Source: Bacteroidales bacterium UBA3290 | Lineage (GTDB): Bacteria > Bacteroidota > Bacteroidia > Bacteroidales > UBA932 | Assembly: GCA_002361615.1 (NCBI GenBank) | Contig: DETK01000032.1 | Coordinates: 115,876-144,573, forward strand | DNA: 28,698 bases | Direction of reading: 5' to 3' | In this document: positions 16,092 to 24,483 of the stretch, piece by piece | How positions within the stretch are numbered: the first letter of the stretch is position 1 | Layout: each line of letters opens with the position of its first letter | The notes under the pieces: generated by a model | Told to the model about the DNA's origin: nothing | What the model saw: only the letters and a program-made list of their open reading frames with translations | Database searches by the model: none | Program-made: the position numbers and the translations under genes

Positions 16092-17757
16092 CGAAGTCGT
16101 CCTTGTCGTAAACCAGATTGCGGGTGGCGTGGTTGCGCCATCCGCTTTTTTCGTGGGTGCGGACGAACTGGAAGTTGCAGTGCAGCAGTTGCATCGGGTG
16201 AAGGTCAGCCTGGTCGGCAAAACCGGTGCCCTGCCGCATCATCGAGGAGATGAAATACGTGAGCACGTCGTGTCCCTGGAAAGCGAAGTCATCCGGTTCT
16301 GCAAAGTACAGGGCCCGGTAGCGGAGGACGAAGTCCTGGTCTTCAGGATTGCTGTAGTCGACGAAATAGGGGACTGACGTGTGAATGGAAAGGTTGAAAA
16401 GGGCGTCCGGGTCCGAAGTTTCCAGGTTGCGGACACGGTTGGTGCACCAGACCTCGAGCGGGACGTTGCGCTTGGTCATGGCGTTCAGTGAACGCAGGGC
16501 TTCCGTGGCGAAACTCTTGTTCTCGGAGCCGATGATCACCTGAGCCGGTGCGGCGTGGGTTCCGGTGGAAGCTAGGGAGGAAAGATCCGAAAGCGTGGCT
16601 TTCCGATAGGGAAGGCCGGCCGTCTGGAGGCGGTCTTCGATTTTGGAGACCAAAACTGACTCTCCGCTTGAATGGCTGGAAACCAAGACAATGGGTCCGT
16701 GGTTACGCCGAAGCGTGCCGATCAGGTTGTCGAGCTGGACGTCGGGAGACGGAGGGACCTGGAAGAGGAAAGGATGTTCGTCCACCAGGGAATCCACCTT
16801 GTGGTCGAGCGGCGAGACGAGGACAGCGCCGGTACGGTCGGAGAAGTGGAGGAACGGTTCCATCGTGGCCGCTTCGACAGGGCCGATGACCAGTTCACAT
16901 TCTTCGAATTTGGGATCGGCCAGGATGGCGTCGGCACCCTGTGCCAGATCATAGACGTTGACCACCATGTGGGCACCTTTCTCCTTCTGCTCCTGAATGG
17001 CCATCAGCGCGCCGCTGTAGAAATTCAGGAACGAGGGGGAAGCGGTGCCGCCCTTGGCGTTGAAGGGAAGGACCAGGGCTATGTGGAGGGGCTCCCGGGA
17101 GGAGAACCAGCGCACTTTGCGGGCTGGCATCATCGGCTCTTCCGGTTTCTCTTCCACGGTTTCCGCCACTTTCTCATCGGTGTTGGCGGAAAGTTCCCGG
17201 GTCTGTTCCACTTCATCGTCAGGCTGCCCTTCGCCCATCACGGGGATGAGCAGGATACGGCCGCGGATGCTGTCGGCATCCGACAGGCCGTTATACGAGA
17301 GGATCTCGCTGGGGGAGAGACCGTATTTGCGGGCGATCGAGCCAATGGATTCGTACCAGCGCACGCGATGTTCGATCACGCGCTCCACGACTAGACCTTC
17401 CGCTGCGTCCGGCTCTTCCACCTGCTGCTCCCCGACGGGCTCTTCGGGCTGTGCCTTTTTCTGCTGCTCCTCCGCCTTGGCGAGGGCTTCGGAAACGGGA
17501 ACGAAGAGGATCGAACCCGCCTTCAGCCCGTCCTTCAGGTCGGGATTGGCGGCAGAGAGTTCTTCTTTGGTCACGCCATAGGCCTTGCAGATCGAGAAGA
17601 CCGTCTGCTTGGGAAGTACCTTGTGCAGGAAATACACCTTTCCGGCGACGTTCGCCTTCTCGGTCGAGACCACCACTTCCGGCGCATCATAACCCTGCGC
17701 GGGAAGTGTGAAACTGGCCGCCAGGAGGAGGAACAAGAGGAGGGAAAGGCGTTTCAT
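16072..17757 (-). CDS. LysM plus periplasmic-binding-fold protein
   Basis: A 561-residue secreted protein. It has a signal peptide (about 1-21, ending ASFTLPAQG) and LysM 1 at about 43-88 (FLHKVLPKQTVFSICKAYGV ... AGSILFVPV). A Glu/Gln-rich linker precedes LysM 2 at about 130-173 (HRVRWYESIGSIARKYGLSPSEILSYN ... GRILLIPV), and a second acidic linker follows. From about 225 it has a periplasmic-binding type 1 fold (HIALVLPFNAKGG, ECELVIGPVEAATMEPF, HPFLFQVPPSPDVQLDNLI, QGHDVLTYF). LysM modules bind peptidoglycan. A similar binding fold occurs in the penicillin-binding-protein activator LpoA, so a role in cell-wall synthesis is possible but inferred. It lies six bases after the OmpH-like gene and overlaps nagB by 20 bases. 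Confidence 0.85.
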   Translation of the reverse strand: MKRLSLLLFLLLAASFTLPAQGYDAPEVVVSTEKANVAGKVYFLHKVLPKQTVFSICKAYGVTKEELSAANPDLKDGLKAGSILFVPVSEALAKAEEQQKKAQPEEPVGEQQVEEPDAAEGLVVERVIEHRVRWYESIGSIARKYGLSPSEILSYNGLSDADSIRGRILLIPVMGEGQPDDEVEQTRELSANTDEKVAETVEEKPEEPMMPARKVRWFSSREPLHIALVLPFNAKGGTASPSFLNFYSGALMAIQEQKEKGAHMVVNVYDLAQGADAILADPKFEECELVIGPVEAATMEPFLHFSDRTGAVLVSPLDHKVDSLVDEHPFLFQVPPSPDVQLDNLIGTLRRNHGPIVLVSSHSSGESVLVSKIEDRLQTAGLPYRKATLSDLSSLASTGTHAAPAQVIIGSENKSFATEALRSLNAMTKRNVPLEVWCTNRVRNLETSDPDALFNLSIHTSVPYFVDYSNPEDQDFVLRYRALYFAEPDDFAFQGHDVLTYFISSMMRQGTGFADQADLHPMQLLHCNFQFVRTHEKSGWRNHATRNLVYDKDDFAILLAK

Positions 17758-17763
17758 CGGTAC

Positions 17764-18384
17764 TTATTCGGGTTTCTTGGTCGTATTGCGGGTCTTGATG
17801 TATTCGGCGTTGAGGCCTTCGACGATCTCCTGGGTGATGTCGAGGGCGGGGGCGCCGACCATCACGACGTTGGAAGCGGCCGTGGTGGTGAGGATGGCGG
17901 CGAAGTTGTGCTCCTTGTTGTATTCTTCCAGGTAGGTCTGGATGGCGTACATCACCTGGTTGAGGAGAACCTGGCTCTCTTCTGCGAGCTCCTGCTGTTT
18001 CTGGGCGGCTTCATTCTGGAGATTGGCCTGGCGCTGCTGCAGCGAGTTGTTCTGCTGCTCGGCGGCCGAACGGGTGAGCAGGCCCTTGTTGATGGAATTC
18101 TCGAAATTCTTGATGTCGCTCTCCAGCTTGCGGGCCTTCTTGTTCAGGTCGCTGTCCACGGTCTGGGCCTTCGCCTCGAAAGCGGACTGCAGGTCGCTGT
18201 ACATGTCGTACTGCATCATCAGGGTGTCGAGACGCAGGTACACGATGTCACCGGCTACGGCCTGGATGCCGTCGGTGCTTTCGACCGGCTTGTGGTTGTT
18301 CTTCGGCGTGGTGAGCGAGAGGATCAGGGCGGCCACCGCTGCCACGACAGCGATGATGCTCAGGATTAAGGGAGTGTGTTTCAT
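17764..18384 (-). CDS. OmpH/Skp-like protein, membrane-anchored form
   Basis: A 206-residue protein with an N-terminal hydrophobic segment (about 5-24) that looks like an uncleaved anchor or signal. It is followed by IVYLRLDTLMMQYDMYSDLQ and a long coiled coil (FEAKAQTVDSDLNKKARKLE through QKQQELAEESQ), the plan of OmpH/Skp periplasmic chaperones. The C-terminal part (FAAILTTTAASNVVMVGAPALDITQEIVEGLN) matches the conserved end of the family. The start at 18384 is preferred over an upstream ATG at 18423, which lies within the promoter. It is the third OmpH-like protein in the window, besides those at 23343 and 23898, and is likely in an operon with the LysM gene. Confidence 0.85.
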   Translation of the reverse strand: MKHTPLILSIIAVVAAVAALILSLTTPKNNHKPVESTDGIQAVAGDIVYLRLDTLMMQYDMYSDLQSAFEAKAQTVDSDLNKKARKLESDIKNFENSINKGLLTRSAAEQQNNSLQQRQANLQNEAAQKQQELAEESQVLLNQVMYAIQTYLEEYNKEHNFAAILTTTAASNVVMVGAPALDITQEIVEGLNAEYIKTRNTTKKPE

Positions 18385-18427
18385 TGTATGGTTTGAATGA
18401 TTGATTTTCGTTACGTTGTGCAAACTG

Positions 18428-18460
18428 CAAATATAAATAATTTATTTCAACTCTCCCAAA
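18428..18460 (-). promoter_or_regulatory. Promoter of the OmpH-like and LysM genes
   Basis: On the minus strand TTTG (18457-18460) lies 21 bases before TATATTTG (18428-18435), a full match to the Bacteroidetes consensus. The -33 element lies inside the 3' end of pdxJ. The start codon is 43 bases downstream. Confidence 0.65.
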
Positions 18461-19155
18461 TATGCTTGGATCGTACGCTCGAGACCCAGGTAGAGGGCGT
18501 CGCTGATGAGCGCGTGGCCGATGGAGACTTCCAGCAGGCCGGGGATGTTCTGCTGGAAATAGCGGAGGTTGTCGAGGTTCAGGTCGTGGCCCGCATTGAG
18601 CCCGAGTCCGAGCCGTACGGCTTCACACGCTGCTTTGTAATAGGGAGCGATCGCTTGTTCGCGGTTCGCCGGATAGCCCGCGGCATAGGCCTCGGTGTAG
18701 AGCTCTACGCGGTCGCAGCCGGTTTCGGCGGCATAGCGGATCATTTCGACGACCGGGTCGATGAAGATCGACACGCGGATGCCTTCGCGCTTGAACAGGC
18801 CGCAGATTTCCTTGAGGTAGGTGAGGTTGCTGCGGGTGTCCCAGCCGGCGTTGGAGGTCAGGACGTTCTCGGCGTCGGGGACGAGCGTCACCTGCGCGGG
18901 ATGCACTTCCAGGACCAGGTCGCAGAAGCTGGGGATGGGGTTGCCTTCGATATTGAATTCGGTGGTGAGCAGGGGTTTGAGCGCACGGACATCAGCATAG
19001 CGGATGTGGCGCTCGTCGGGCCGGGGATGGACCGTAATGCCCTCTGCGCCAAACCGCTCGCAATTGACTGCGGCTTTCAGCACGTCGGGCATGTTACCGC
19101 CGCGCGCATTCCGCAGCGTGGCGATCTTGTTGATGTTAACACTTAATTTGGTCAT
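18442..19155 (-). CDS. pdxJ: Pyridoxine 5'-phosphate synthase
   Basis: Condenses 1-deoxyxylulose-5-phosphate with 3-amino-2-oxopropyl phosphate to pyridoxine 5'-phosphate, in DXP-dependent vitamin B6 synthesis. The 237-residue TIM barrel has LSVNINKIATLRNARGGNMPD at the N-terminus, ITVHPRPDERHI with catalytic-site residues, TEFNIEGNP, SIFIDP, ELYTEAYA and GLGLNAGHDLNLDNL. The start at 19155 is preferred over one at 19185, which would place the N-terminus inside the opposite promoter. It diverges from nadK across only 32 bases. No other B6 genes are adjacent. Confidence 0.96.
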   Translation of the reverse strand: MTKLSVNINKIATLRNARGGNMPDVLKAAVNCERFGAEGITVHPRPDERHIRYADVRALKPLLTTEFNIEGNPIPSFCDLVLEVHPAQVTLVPDAENVLTSNAGWDTRSNLTYLKEICGLFKREGIRVSIFIDPVVEMIRYAAETGCDRVELYTEAYAAGYPANREQAIAPYYKAACEAVRLGLGLNAGHDLNLDNLRYFQQNIPGLLEVSIGHALISDALYLGLERTIQAYLGELK

Positions 19156-19178
19156 GATGCGCAAAATTAATAATTTTG
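19147..19178 (+). promoter_or_regulatory. nadK promoter
   Basis: TTTG (19147-19150, inside the pdxJ start region) is followed after exactly 20 bases by TAATTTTG (19171-19178). This is a full consensus match. The nadK ATG at 19188 is nine bases downstream of the -7 box, which predicts a very short or absent leader. Confidence 0.7.
19162..19169 (-). promoter_or_regulatory. -7 box of pdxJ
   Basis: Read on the minus strand this is TAATTTTG, the same octamer as the nadK -7 box and one base from it in mirror arrangement. It ends six bases before the pdxJ start codon. A three-of-four -33 match (TTTC) lies about 20 bases upstream, at the start of nadK. Confidence 0.55.
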
Positions 19179-19187
19179 AATCCAATT

Positions 19188-20012
19188 ATGAAAATTGCCT
19201 TATACATTCGCGACCGCAATAAGGATGTGGAAGCATTGTTGAAGCGTCTCCGCGAAAAGGGTGCCACGCTGGCCTGCTTCGGGGATGATTTTTCATCCTG
19301 GGAAGACCTTCCCGGTGATACGGAACTTTTCCTCTCCCTGGGCGGCGACGGAACTTTCCTTCAGTCGCTGACCTTCGTCCGCGACCGCGGCATCCCGGTG
19401 GCAGGAATCAATTTCGGCCGTCTGGGTTTCCTGACCACAGCCCGTGCCGACGATGTCGACACCTGGATTGACGACCTGCTGGGAGGACGCTTCACCGTCG
19501 AGGAACGGAGCCTGCTTCGGGTTACCTGCACCGGCCTTCCAGACGATTTCTATCCCTATGCGCTCAATGAGGTCTCTCTCCAGCGCCAGGGCGCCAGCAT
19601 GCTCGCGGTCCAAGTGCGTGTCGAAGGGCGTGAATTGCCGACTTATTGGGCTGATGGACTGGTGGTTGCTACGCCTACCGGCAGCACTGCCTATAATTTG
19701 AGCGTCGGCGGCCCCGTGGTGTTGCCTTCCTCGGCAGTGAATGTCATCGCGCCGATCGCCCCGCATAATCTCAATGTCCGCCCGCTGGTCGTCCCCGTGG
19801 ATGCGGCGCTCGAGCTGACTTTCCATTCCCGCGAAGATTGCGCCCTGCTTACGCTCGACAACCGCTCCTGCCTCCTTCCGTCCGGTACGACGGTAAGCCT
19901 TTCCCGCGGCCGTTACGGACTGCGCTATGTCTCGCTCTCCGACAATAATTTCATCGGTGCGCTCCGGACCAAACTCCTCTGGGGCGAAGACCGCCGCAAC
20001 GCGAACCTCTGA
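19188..20012 (+). CDS. nadK: NAD kinase
   Basis: Phosphorylates NAD to NADP using ATP or polyphosphate. The 274-residue protein has the GGDG motif at 52-55 (LSLGGDGTFLQS), GINFGRLGFL, the substrate motif LNEVSLQRQG near 126-135 and YWADGLVVATPTGSTAYNLSVGGPVV. The start at 19188 is preferred over TTG at 19176, which overlaps the -7 box. uppS begins 33 bases after its end, and both probably share the transcript that runs on toward bamA. Confidence 0.96.
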   Translation: MKIALYIRDRNKDVEALLKRLREKGATLACFGDDFSSWEDLPGDTELFLSLGGDGTFLQSLTFVRDRGIPVAGINFGRLGFLTTARADDVDTWIDDLLGGRFTVEERSLLRVTCTGLPDDFYPYALNEVSLQRQGASMLAVQVRVEGRELPTYWADGLVVATPTGSTAYNLSVGGPVVLPSSAVNVIAPIAPHNLNVRPLVVPVDAALELTFHSREDCALLTLDNRSCLLPSGTTVSLSRGRYGLRYVSLSDNNFIGALRTKLLWGEDRRNANL

Positions 20013-20044
20013 AGAACAATCCCATAAAAGCATATTTTTCAGCC

Positions 20045-20743
20045 ATGGCTATTCCCCAGCATATCAGCATCATCATGGACGGAAACGGCCGTTGGGCCCG
20101 CCAGCAGGGCAAAATCCGTTTGTTTGGCCACAAAGCCGGTAAGGAGACGGTCCGCGAAGTAACAACCGAGTGCGCCAAGATAGGCGTACGCTACCTGAGC
20201 CTCTTCGCTTTCTCCGAGGAGAACTGGAATCGCCCCGCCGATGAGGTCAAAGGCCTTATGGAGCTGATGCTGAAGAGCATGATCGGCGAAAGGGACACGA
20301 TGATGAAGAACAATATCCGTTTCCGCGTCATCGGCAATTACGCGCATCTCTCCGAGACCCTGCTCGAAGCCATCCGCCAGCTGGAGGCAGATACGGCCGG
20401 CAACACCAGGATGACCCTCATCCTCATGCTGAGTTACAGCGGCAAATGGGACCTGCTGCAGGCGGCCCGCCGCTTCGCGGCAGACACGCTGGCCGCCGGC
20501 CGCGAACTGCCGCTCGACGAGGATACCTTTGCTTCCTATCTTGCCACGGCCGGCATCCCGGATCCGGATCTGCTGATCCGCACCAGCGGCGAGCAGCGGA
20601 TCAGCAACTATATGCTCTGGCAATGCGCCTACACCGAGTTCTGGTACACGCCGGTACTTTGGCCTGATTTTCGTACAAAGGACCTCCAACAAGCCATCGA
20701 CGAATTCAACAAAAGGCAAAGAAGGTACGGGAAAGTAGAATAA
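20045..20743 (+). CDS. uppS: Undecaprenyl diphosphate synthase (isoprenyl transferase)
   Basis: Builds the C55 undecaprenyl diphosphate carrier for peptidoglycan and other surface glycans from farnesyl and isopentenyl diphosphate. The 232-residue cis-prenyltransferase carries HISIIMDGNGRWA with catalytic Asp12, LSLFAFSEENWNRP and the C-terminal signature DLLIRTSGEQRISNYMLWQ. Length is normal. It follows nadK closely, and bamA starts 45 bases after its stop. The nadK-uppS-bamA order is a familiar Bacteroidetes arrangement. Confidence 0.96.
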   Translation: MAIPQHISIIMDGNGRWARQQGKIRLFGHKAGKETVREVTTECAKIGVRYLSLFAFSEENWNRPADEVKGLMELMLKSMIGERDTMMKNNIRFRVIGNYAHLSETLLEAIRQLEADTAGNTRMTLILMLSYSGKWDLLQAARRFAADTLAAGRELPLDEDTFASYLATAGIPDPDLLIRTSGEQRISNYMLWQCAYTEFWYTPVLWPDFRTKDLQQAIDEFNKRQRRYGKVE

Positions 20744-20757
20744 GTCGAAAATTTGTG

Positions 20758-20765
20758 TAACTTTG
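20758..20765 (+). promoter_or_regulatory. -7 box of bamA
   Basis: TAACTTTG fully matches TAnnTTTG and lies 23 bases before the bamA ATG. No -33 match was seen at the usual distance. bamA may therefore have its own promoter besides read-through from uppS. Confidence 0.45.
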
Positions 20766-20788
20766 TAAGTCTATTCGGCAAGGATTTG

Positions 20789-23332
20789 ATGAAAAGGAAA
20801 TTATTAGCGCTCTTGGCCTCCATCCTGGCACTTTCCGCATTTGCGGCGTATGCCCAGGATGCGGTTGTGAAGCCAGTGGAGATAGACTACAACAATCCTC
20901 AGTCCTACGTGGTGGGCGGCATACGGGTGACGGGTGTCAAGTATCTGGGAGAGAGTCAGCTTCTTTCCGTTCTGGGCCTGCATCCCGGCGACAAGGTGAC
21001 CGTCCCCGGCGACGATATCTCCGCCGCCGTCAAGCGGATCTGGCTCCAGGGCGCCGCATCGGACGTAGGCTTCTATGTCGATTCCCTCAGCGCCGGCCGT
21101 GACACGGCCTGGTTCCGTCTCGACATCCAGGAGCGTCCCCGCGTCGTTACGTGGAATTACGCCGGCGTCAAGAACAGCGAGCGTGACGACCTGAAGGAGA
21201 AACTCAAGTCCAGCACCCGCCGCGGCGCTCCGCTCTCCGAATACGTGAAGGCTTCCGCCGTCAAGACCATCAAAGACTATTTCAAGGAGAAAGGATACGC
21301 CGACGTGGAGGTCGACGTCGTCGTGGCCAACGATTCCATCATCAAGAACGCCACCCGCGTGACCTTCGACGTGAAGAAGGGGAAGAAGCTCAAGATCAAG
21401 GATATCACCTACGAAGGAAACGGCGAGATATCGAAGTTCAAGCTCGACAAGTCGATGAAGAAGACCAAGGACTCCAAGTGGTACAACCTCTTCTCGTCGA
21501 AAAAATTCCAGGAAAGCGAATATGTCAGCGACAAGGAGAAGATGCTCGAAGTCTTCAATGAAGCCGGCTACCGCGACGCCAAGATCGTGCGCGATTCCCT
21601 CTACCGCCATCCGGAAGACGGAAGGCTCGGCATCCACTTCGTCATCGACAAGGGCCGCAAATACTATTTCCGCAACATCACCTGGACCGGCAATTCCGAG
21701 TATTCGGAAGATGCGCTCAACGACGTGCTCCGCATCAAGAAAGGTGACGTCTACGATGTGGTGACGATGGAGAAACGCCTGTATTCCGGTGAGAAGGAGG
21801 GCGATATCTCGATCGCCAAGCTCTATCGCGACAACGGCTTCCTGTTCTTCAACGTTACGCCCGTGGAGTTGACCATCGACGGCGACTCCGTCGACGTGGA
21901 GATGCGCATGGTCGAAGGCAAGCCTGCCACGTTCAACAACATCATCATCAACGGCAACACCATCACCAATGAAAAGGTGGTACGCCGTGCCGTCTTCACC
22001 CGTCCGGGCTACCTTTACCGCCAGACCGACTTCGAGCGTTCCGTGCGCGAAATCTCTTCGATGGGACATTTCGATGCCGAATACGCCGTCGATCCGAACA
22101 AAGGCTACAACCTGATTCCCAATTCCGTCAACAATACCGTCGACATCTCCTACAACGTGCAGGAGAAGGCCAACAGCCAGCTGGAACTTTCCGGCGGCTG
22201 GGGCAACCGCATGTTCGTCGGCACGGTGGGCGTGAGCTTCAACAACTTCTCGACTGCCAACTTCTTCAACAAGGAGGCCTGGCGCCCCGTCCCGTTGGGC
22301 GATGCGCAGACCCTCTCCATCCGCTTCCAGACGAACGGCTCCTACTATACGGCCTTCACGGCCAACTTCGTGGAACCCTGGCTGACCGGCAAGAAGCCGA
22401 CCTCGCTCAACATCTCGGCCTACTTCACCCGTCAGACCAATTCCTATTCCACCTATTACTATCAGGTGCTCAACGACGACCAGTACATGGAAATCTATGG
22501 CGCGGCCGTCGGCCTGGGTACCCGCCTGAAGTGGCCCGACAACTACTTCGTGCTTTACAACGCACTCAACTGGCAGTCCTACAACCTGCAGGACTGGCAC
22601 TACTACTTCATCTACTCCACGGGCCGTTCGCACAACATCAGCTGGTCGACCACGCTCTCGCGCAACTCTACCGACCAGTCCATCTATCCGCGCATGGGCT
22701 CCGACTTCAGCCTGGGCCTGCAGATTACTCCGCCCTGGTCGCTGTTCCGGAAGGACTGGCGTACCATCGACTATGACAATATGAGCGTCCAGGACCATTA
22801 TCGCTGGATCGAGTACCACAAGTGGACCTTCAAGGGCAGCCTCTACACCCGGCTGGTCGGCGACCTGGTGCTGATGACCCGCGCACAGTTCGGATACCTG
22901 GGCTACTTCAACAAACGCTGGGGCTACTCTCCCTTCGAGGGCTTCATCGTCGGCGGTGACGGTATGTCGGGCTACAACACCTATGGCAACGAAGTGATCG
23001 GCCTCCGCGGTTACGACAACTACTCCCTGACCCCGTACGTGAACGGTGCCTATGCCGGTAACGTCTACGACAAATTTACGGTCGAGCTCCGTTATCCGCT
23101 CATCATGCAGCCCAGCTCCACCATCTTCGCGCTGGTCTTCCTGGAAGGCGGCAACAGCTGGTCTGCCATCAAGAACTTCAATCCTTTCCAGATCAAACGC
23201 TCCGCGGGCGTCGGTCTGAGGGTCTTCCTGCCGGTGGTCGGCCTGCTGGGTATCGACTGGGGCTACGGCTTCGACAACGCACCCGACAGCGACAAGGGTC
23301 ATTTCCATTTCCTGATCGGTCAACAATTCTAA
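20789..23332 (+). CDS. bamA: Outer-membrane barrel assembly protein BamA
   Basis: Central Omp85-family channel of the BAM complex, which folds beta-barrel proteins into the outer membrane. The 847-residue protein has a cleavable signal peptide (about 1-22, ending AYAQ). A periplasmic run of POTRA domains follows (about 35-420; for example VGGIRVTGVKYLGESQLLSV, KLKIKDITYEGNGEISKFKL, ATFNNIIINGNTITNEKVV). A beta-barrel with many aromatic residues extends to the end. The lid-loop motif is present as GLRGYD near residue 739, and the protein ends in Phe, as outer-membrane proteins do. The ATG at 20789 begins the signal peptide; an upstream TTG frame to 20753 is rejected. Two OmpH/Skp chaperone genes follow directly. 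Confidence 0.96.
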   Translation: MKRKLLALLASILALSAFAAYAQDAVVKPVEIDYNNPQSYVVGGIRVTGVKYLGESQLLSVLGLHPGDKVTVPGDDISAAVKRIWLQGAASDVGFYVDSLSAGRDTAWFRLDIQERPRVVTWNYAGVKNSERDDLKEKLKSSTRRGAPLSEYVKASAVKTIKDYFKEKGYADVEVDVVVANDSIIKNATRVTFDVKKGKKLKIKDITYEGNGEISKFKLDKSMKKTKDSKWYNLFSSKKFQESEYVSDKEKMLEVFNEAGYRDAKIVRDSLYRHPEDGRLGIHFVIDKGRKYYFRNITWTGNSEYSEDALNDVLRIKKGDVYDVVTMEKRLYSGEKEGDISIAKLYRDNGFLFFNVTPVELTIDGDSVDVEMRMVEGKPATFNNIIINGNTITNEKVVRRAVFTRPGYLYRQTDFERSVREISSMGHFDAEYAVDPNKGYNLIPNSVNNTVDISYNVQEKANSQLELSGGWGNRMFVGTVGVSFNNFSTANFFNKEAWRPVPLGDAQTLSIRFQTNGSYYTAFTANFVEPWLTGKKPTSLNISAYFTRQTNSYSTYYYQVLNDDQYMEIYGAAVGLGTRLKWPDNYFVLYNALNWQSYNLQDWHYYFIYSTGRSHNISWSTTLSRNSTDQSIYPRMGSDFSLGLQITPPWSLFRKDWRTIDYDNMSVQDHYRWIEYHKWTFKGSLYTRLVGDLVLMTRAQFGYLGYFNKRWGYSPFEGFIVGGDGMSGYNTYGNEVIGLRGYDNYSLTPYVNGAYAGNVYDKFTVELRYPLIMQPSSTIFALVFLEGGNSWSAIKNFNPFQIKRSAGVGLRVFLPVVGLLGIDWGYGFDNAPDSDKGHFHFLIGQQF

Positions 23333-23342
23333 TTCTTAAGCC

Positions 23343-23861
23343 ATGAAGAGAATCCTTATCGCCATCGTCGCACTTCTTGCCGGCCTGGGGCCGCTCAGTG
23401 CACAAAAGATCGGTTACATCAACACCGATACCATCCTCAGCGAGATTCCGGCCTACGTGGCTGCGCAGACTCAGCTGAACACCCTCTCTGACAAATATCG
23501 CGCGACGATCGAAACCGAACTGGGCAAGATCGAGACGCTCTACCAGAACTACCAGAACTCCCGCAATTCGATGTCCTCCACCCAGCGCCAGAACGCTGAG
23601 AACGAGATCATCACCAAGGAACGCGTGGTGCAGGAGAAGCAGAAAATCTATTTCGGAGAAGACGGCATCATGGCCAAGAAGGCCGAAGAACTGCTTACCC
23701 CTATCCGGGAACAGGTCGACAAAGCCATCGCCAAAGTGGCAGAAGCGGGCGGATACGGCCTGATCATCGACCTGGCTGCCCAGCAGGGCATCGTCTACAA
23801 GAATCCGGCGCTCGACCTGTCCGCCCAGGTGCTCTCCGTCTATAACAAGGACAATCAGTAG
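23343..23861 (+). CDS. OmpH/Skp periplasmic chaperone
   Basis: Probably holds unfolded outer-membrane proteins in the periplasm before BAM insertion. The 172-residue protein has a signal peptide (about 1-20, ending GPLSAQ), the conserved KIGYINTDTILSEIPAYVAA, a long Gln- and Glu-rich coiled coil (about 40-115) and the closing strand segment GYGLIIDLAAQQGIVYKN. It lies ten bases after bamA. A second homologue follows 36 bases downstream. Confidence 0.92.
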   Translation: MKRILIAIVALLAGLGPLSAQKIGYINTDTILSEIPAYVAAQTQLNTLSDKYRATIETELGKIETLYQNYQNSRNSMSSTQRQNAENEIITKERVVQEKQKIYFGEDGIMAKKAEELLTPIREQVDKAIAKVAEAGGYGLIIDLAAQQGIVYKNPALDLSAQVLSVYNKDNQ

Positions 23862-23881
23862 TAAACCATTATTTTTACCAA

Positions 23882-23889
23882 TACATTTG
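23882..23889 (+). promoter_or_regulatory. -7 box of the second OmpH gene
   Basis: TACATTTG fully matches TAnnTTTG and ends eight bases before the ATG at 23898. This gives the second chaperone gene a possible promoter of its own and a very short leader. Confidence 0.5.
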
Positions 23890-23897
23890 AAAGAAAG

Positions 23898-24458
23898 ATG
23901 AAAAAGATCGTACTTCTTGCACTCTGTGTACTCTCGTTCGGTGCGCTTTCCCAGGCGCAGAATCTCAAGTTCGGACACATCAACACCAGTGAACTGATCA
24001 GCCTGATGAGCGAGCGTGATTCCGCTTTCGTCAAACTGCAGGCCTATCAGAACGACTTGATCGAGACCCTCGAGGGTATGGAAGCCGAGTACAACAACAA
24101 GGTCAACGAGTATCAGCGCAAGCGCAACGACTGGCTGCCCGCCGTCATTGAGACCAAGGAACGTGAGCTTCAGGAGTTGGGTCAGCGGATGCAGCAGTTC
24201 CAGCAGAACGCCCAGCAGGAGATGGCCCAGATGCAGCAGACGCTCATGTCTCCCGTCATCGAAAAGGCCCAGAACGCCCTGACCAAGATCGCCAAGGCCA
24301 ACAACCTGGTCTATGTGTTCGACCTTTCGGCCGGTTCGCTCATCTACTTCGATGACGCCGTGAGCCTCGACCTGTTGCCGCTGGCCAAGAAGGAACTGGG
24401 CATTCCCGCCGAGAAGGTTGCTCCGACCCAGTTTACCGACAACGCGCAAACCAACTAA
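23898..24458 (+). CDS. OmpH/Skp periplasmic chaperone, second copy
   Basis: A 186-residue paralogue of the preceding protein. It has a signal peptide (about 1-21, ending GALSQAQ), LKFGHINTSELISLMSERDSA, a coiled coil of about 45-125 that is very rich in Gln and Glu (QRMQQFQQNAQQEMAQMQQT), and the conserved ending NLVYVFDLSAGSLIYFDDA. The tandem pair after bamA is a common Bacteroidetes layout. korA follows after 25 bases, but a metabolic link is not expected. Confidence 0.92.
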   Translation: MKKIVLLALCVLSFGALSQAQNLKFGHINTSELISLMSERDSAFVKLQAYQNDLIETLEGMEAEYNNKVNEYQRKRNDWLPAVIETKERELQELGQRMQQFQQNAQQEMAQMQQTLMSPVIEKAQNALTKIAKANNLVYVFDLSAGSLIYFDDAVSLDLLPLAKKELGIPAEKVAPTQFTDNAQTN

Positions 24459-24483
24459 TCAACACCATACCTAACTTAACCCT

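Noticed and set aside
20804..23326. Very long open frame (840 codons) on the minus strand opposite bamA
   Set aside because: It has no recognisable domain, lies wholly inside bamA and has the low-complexity composition expected of an antisense frame in GC-rich DNA.
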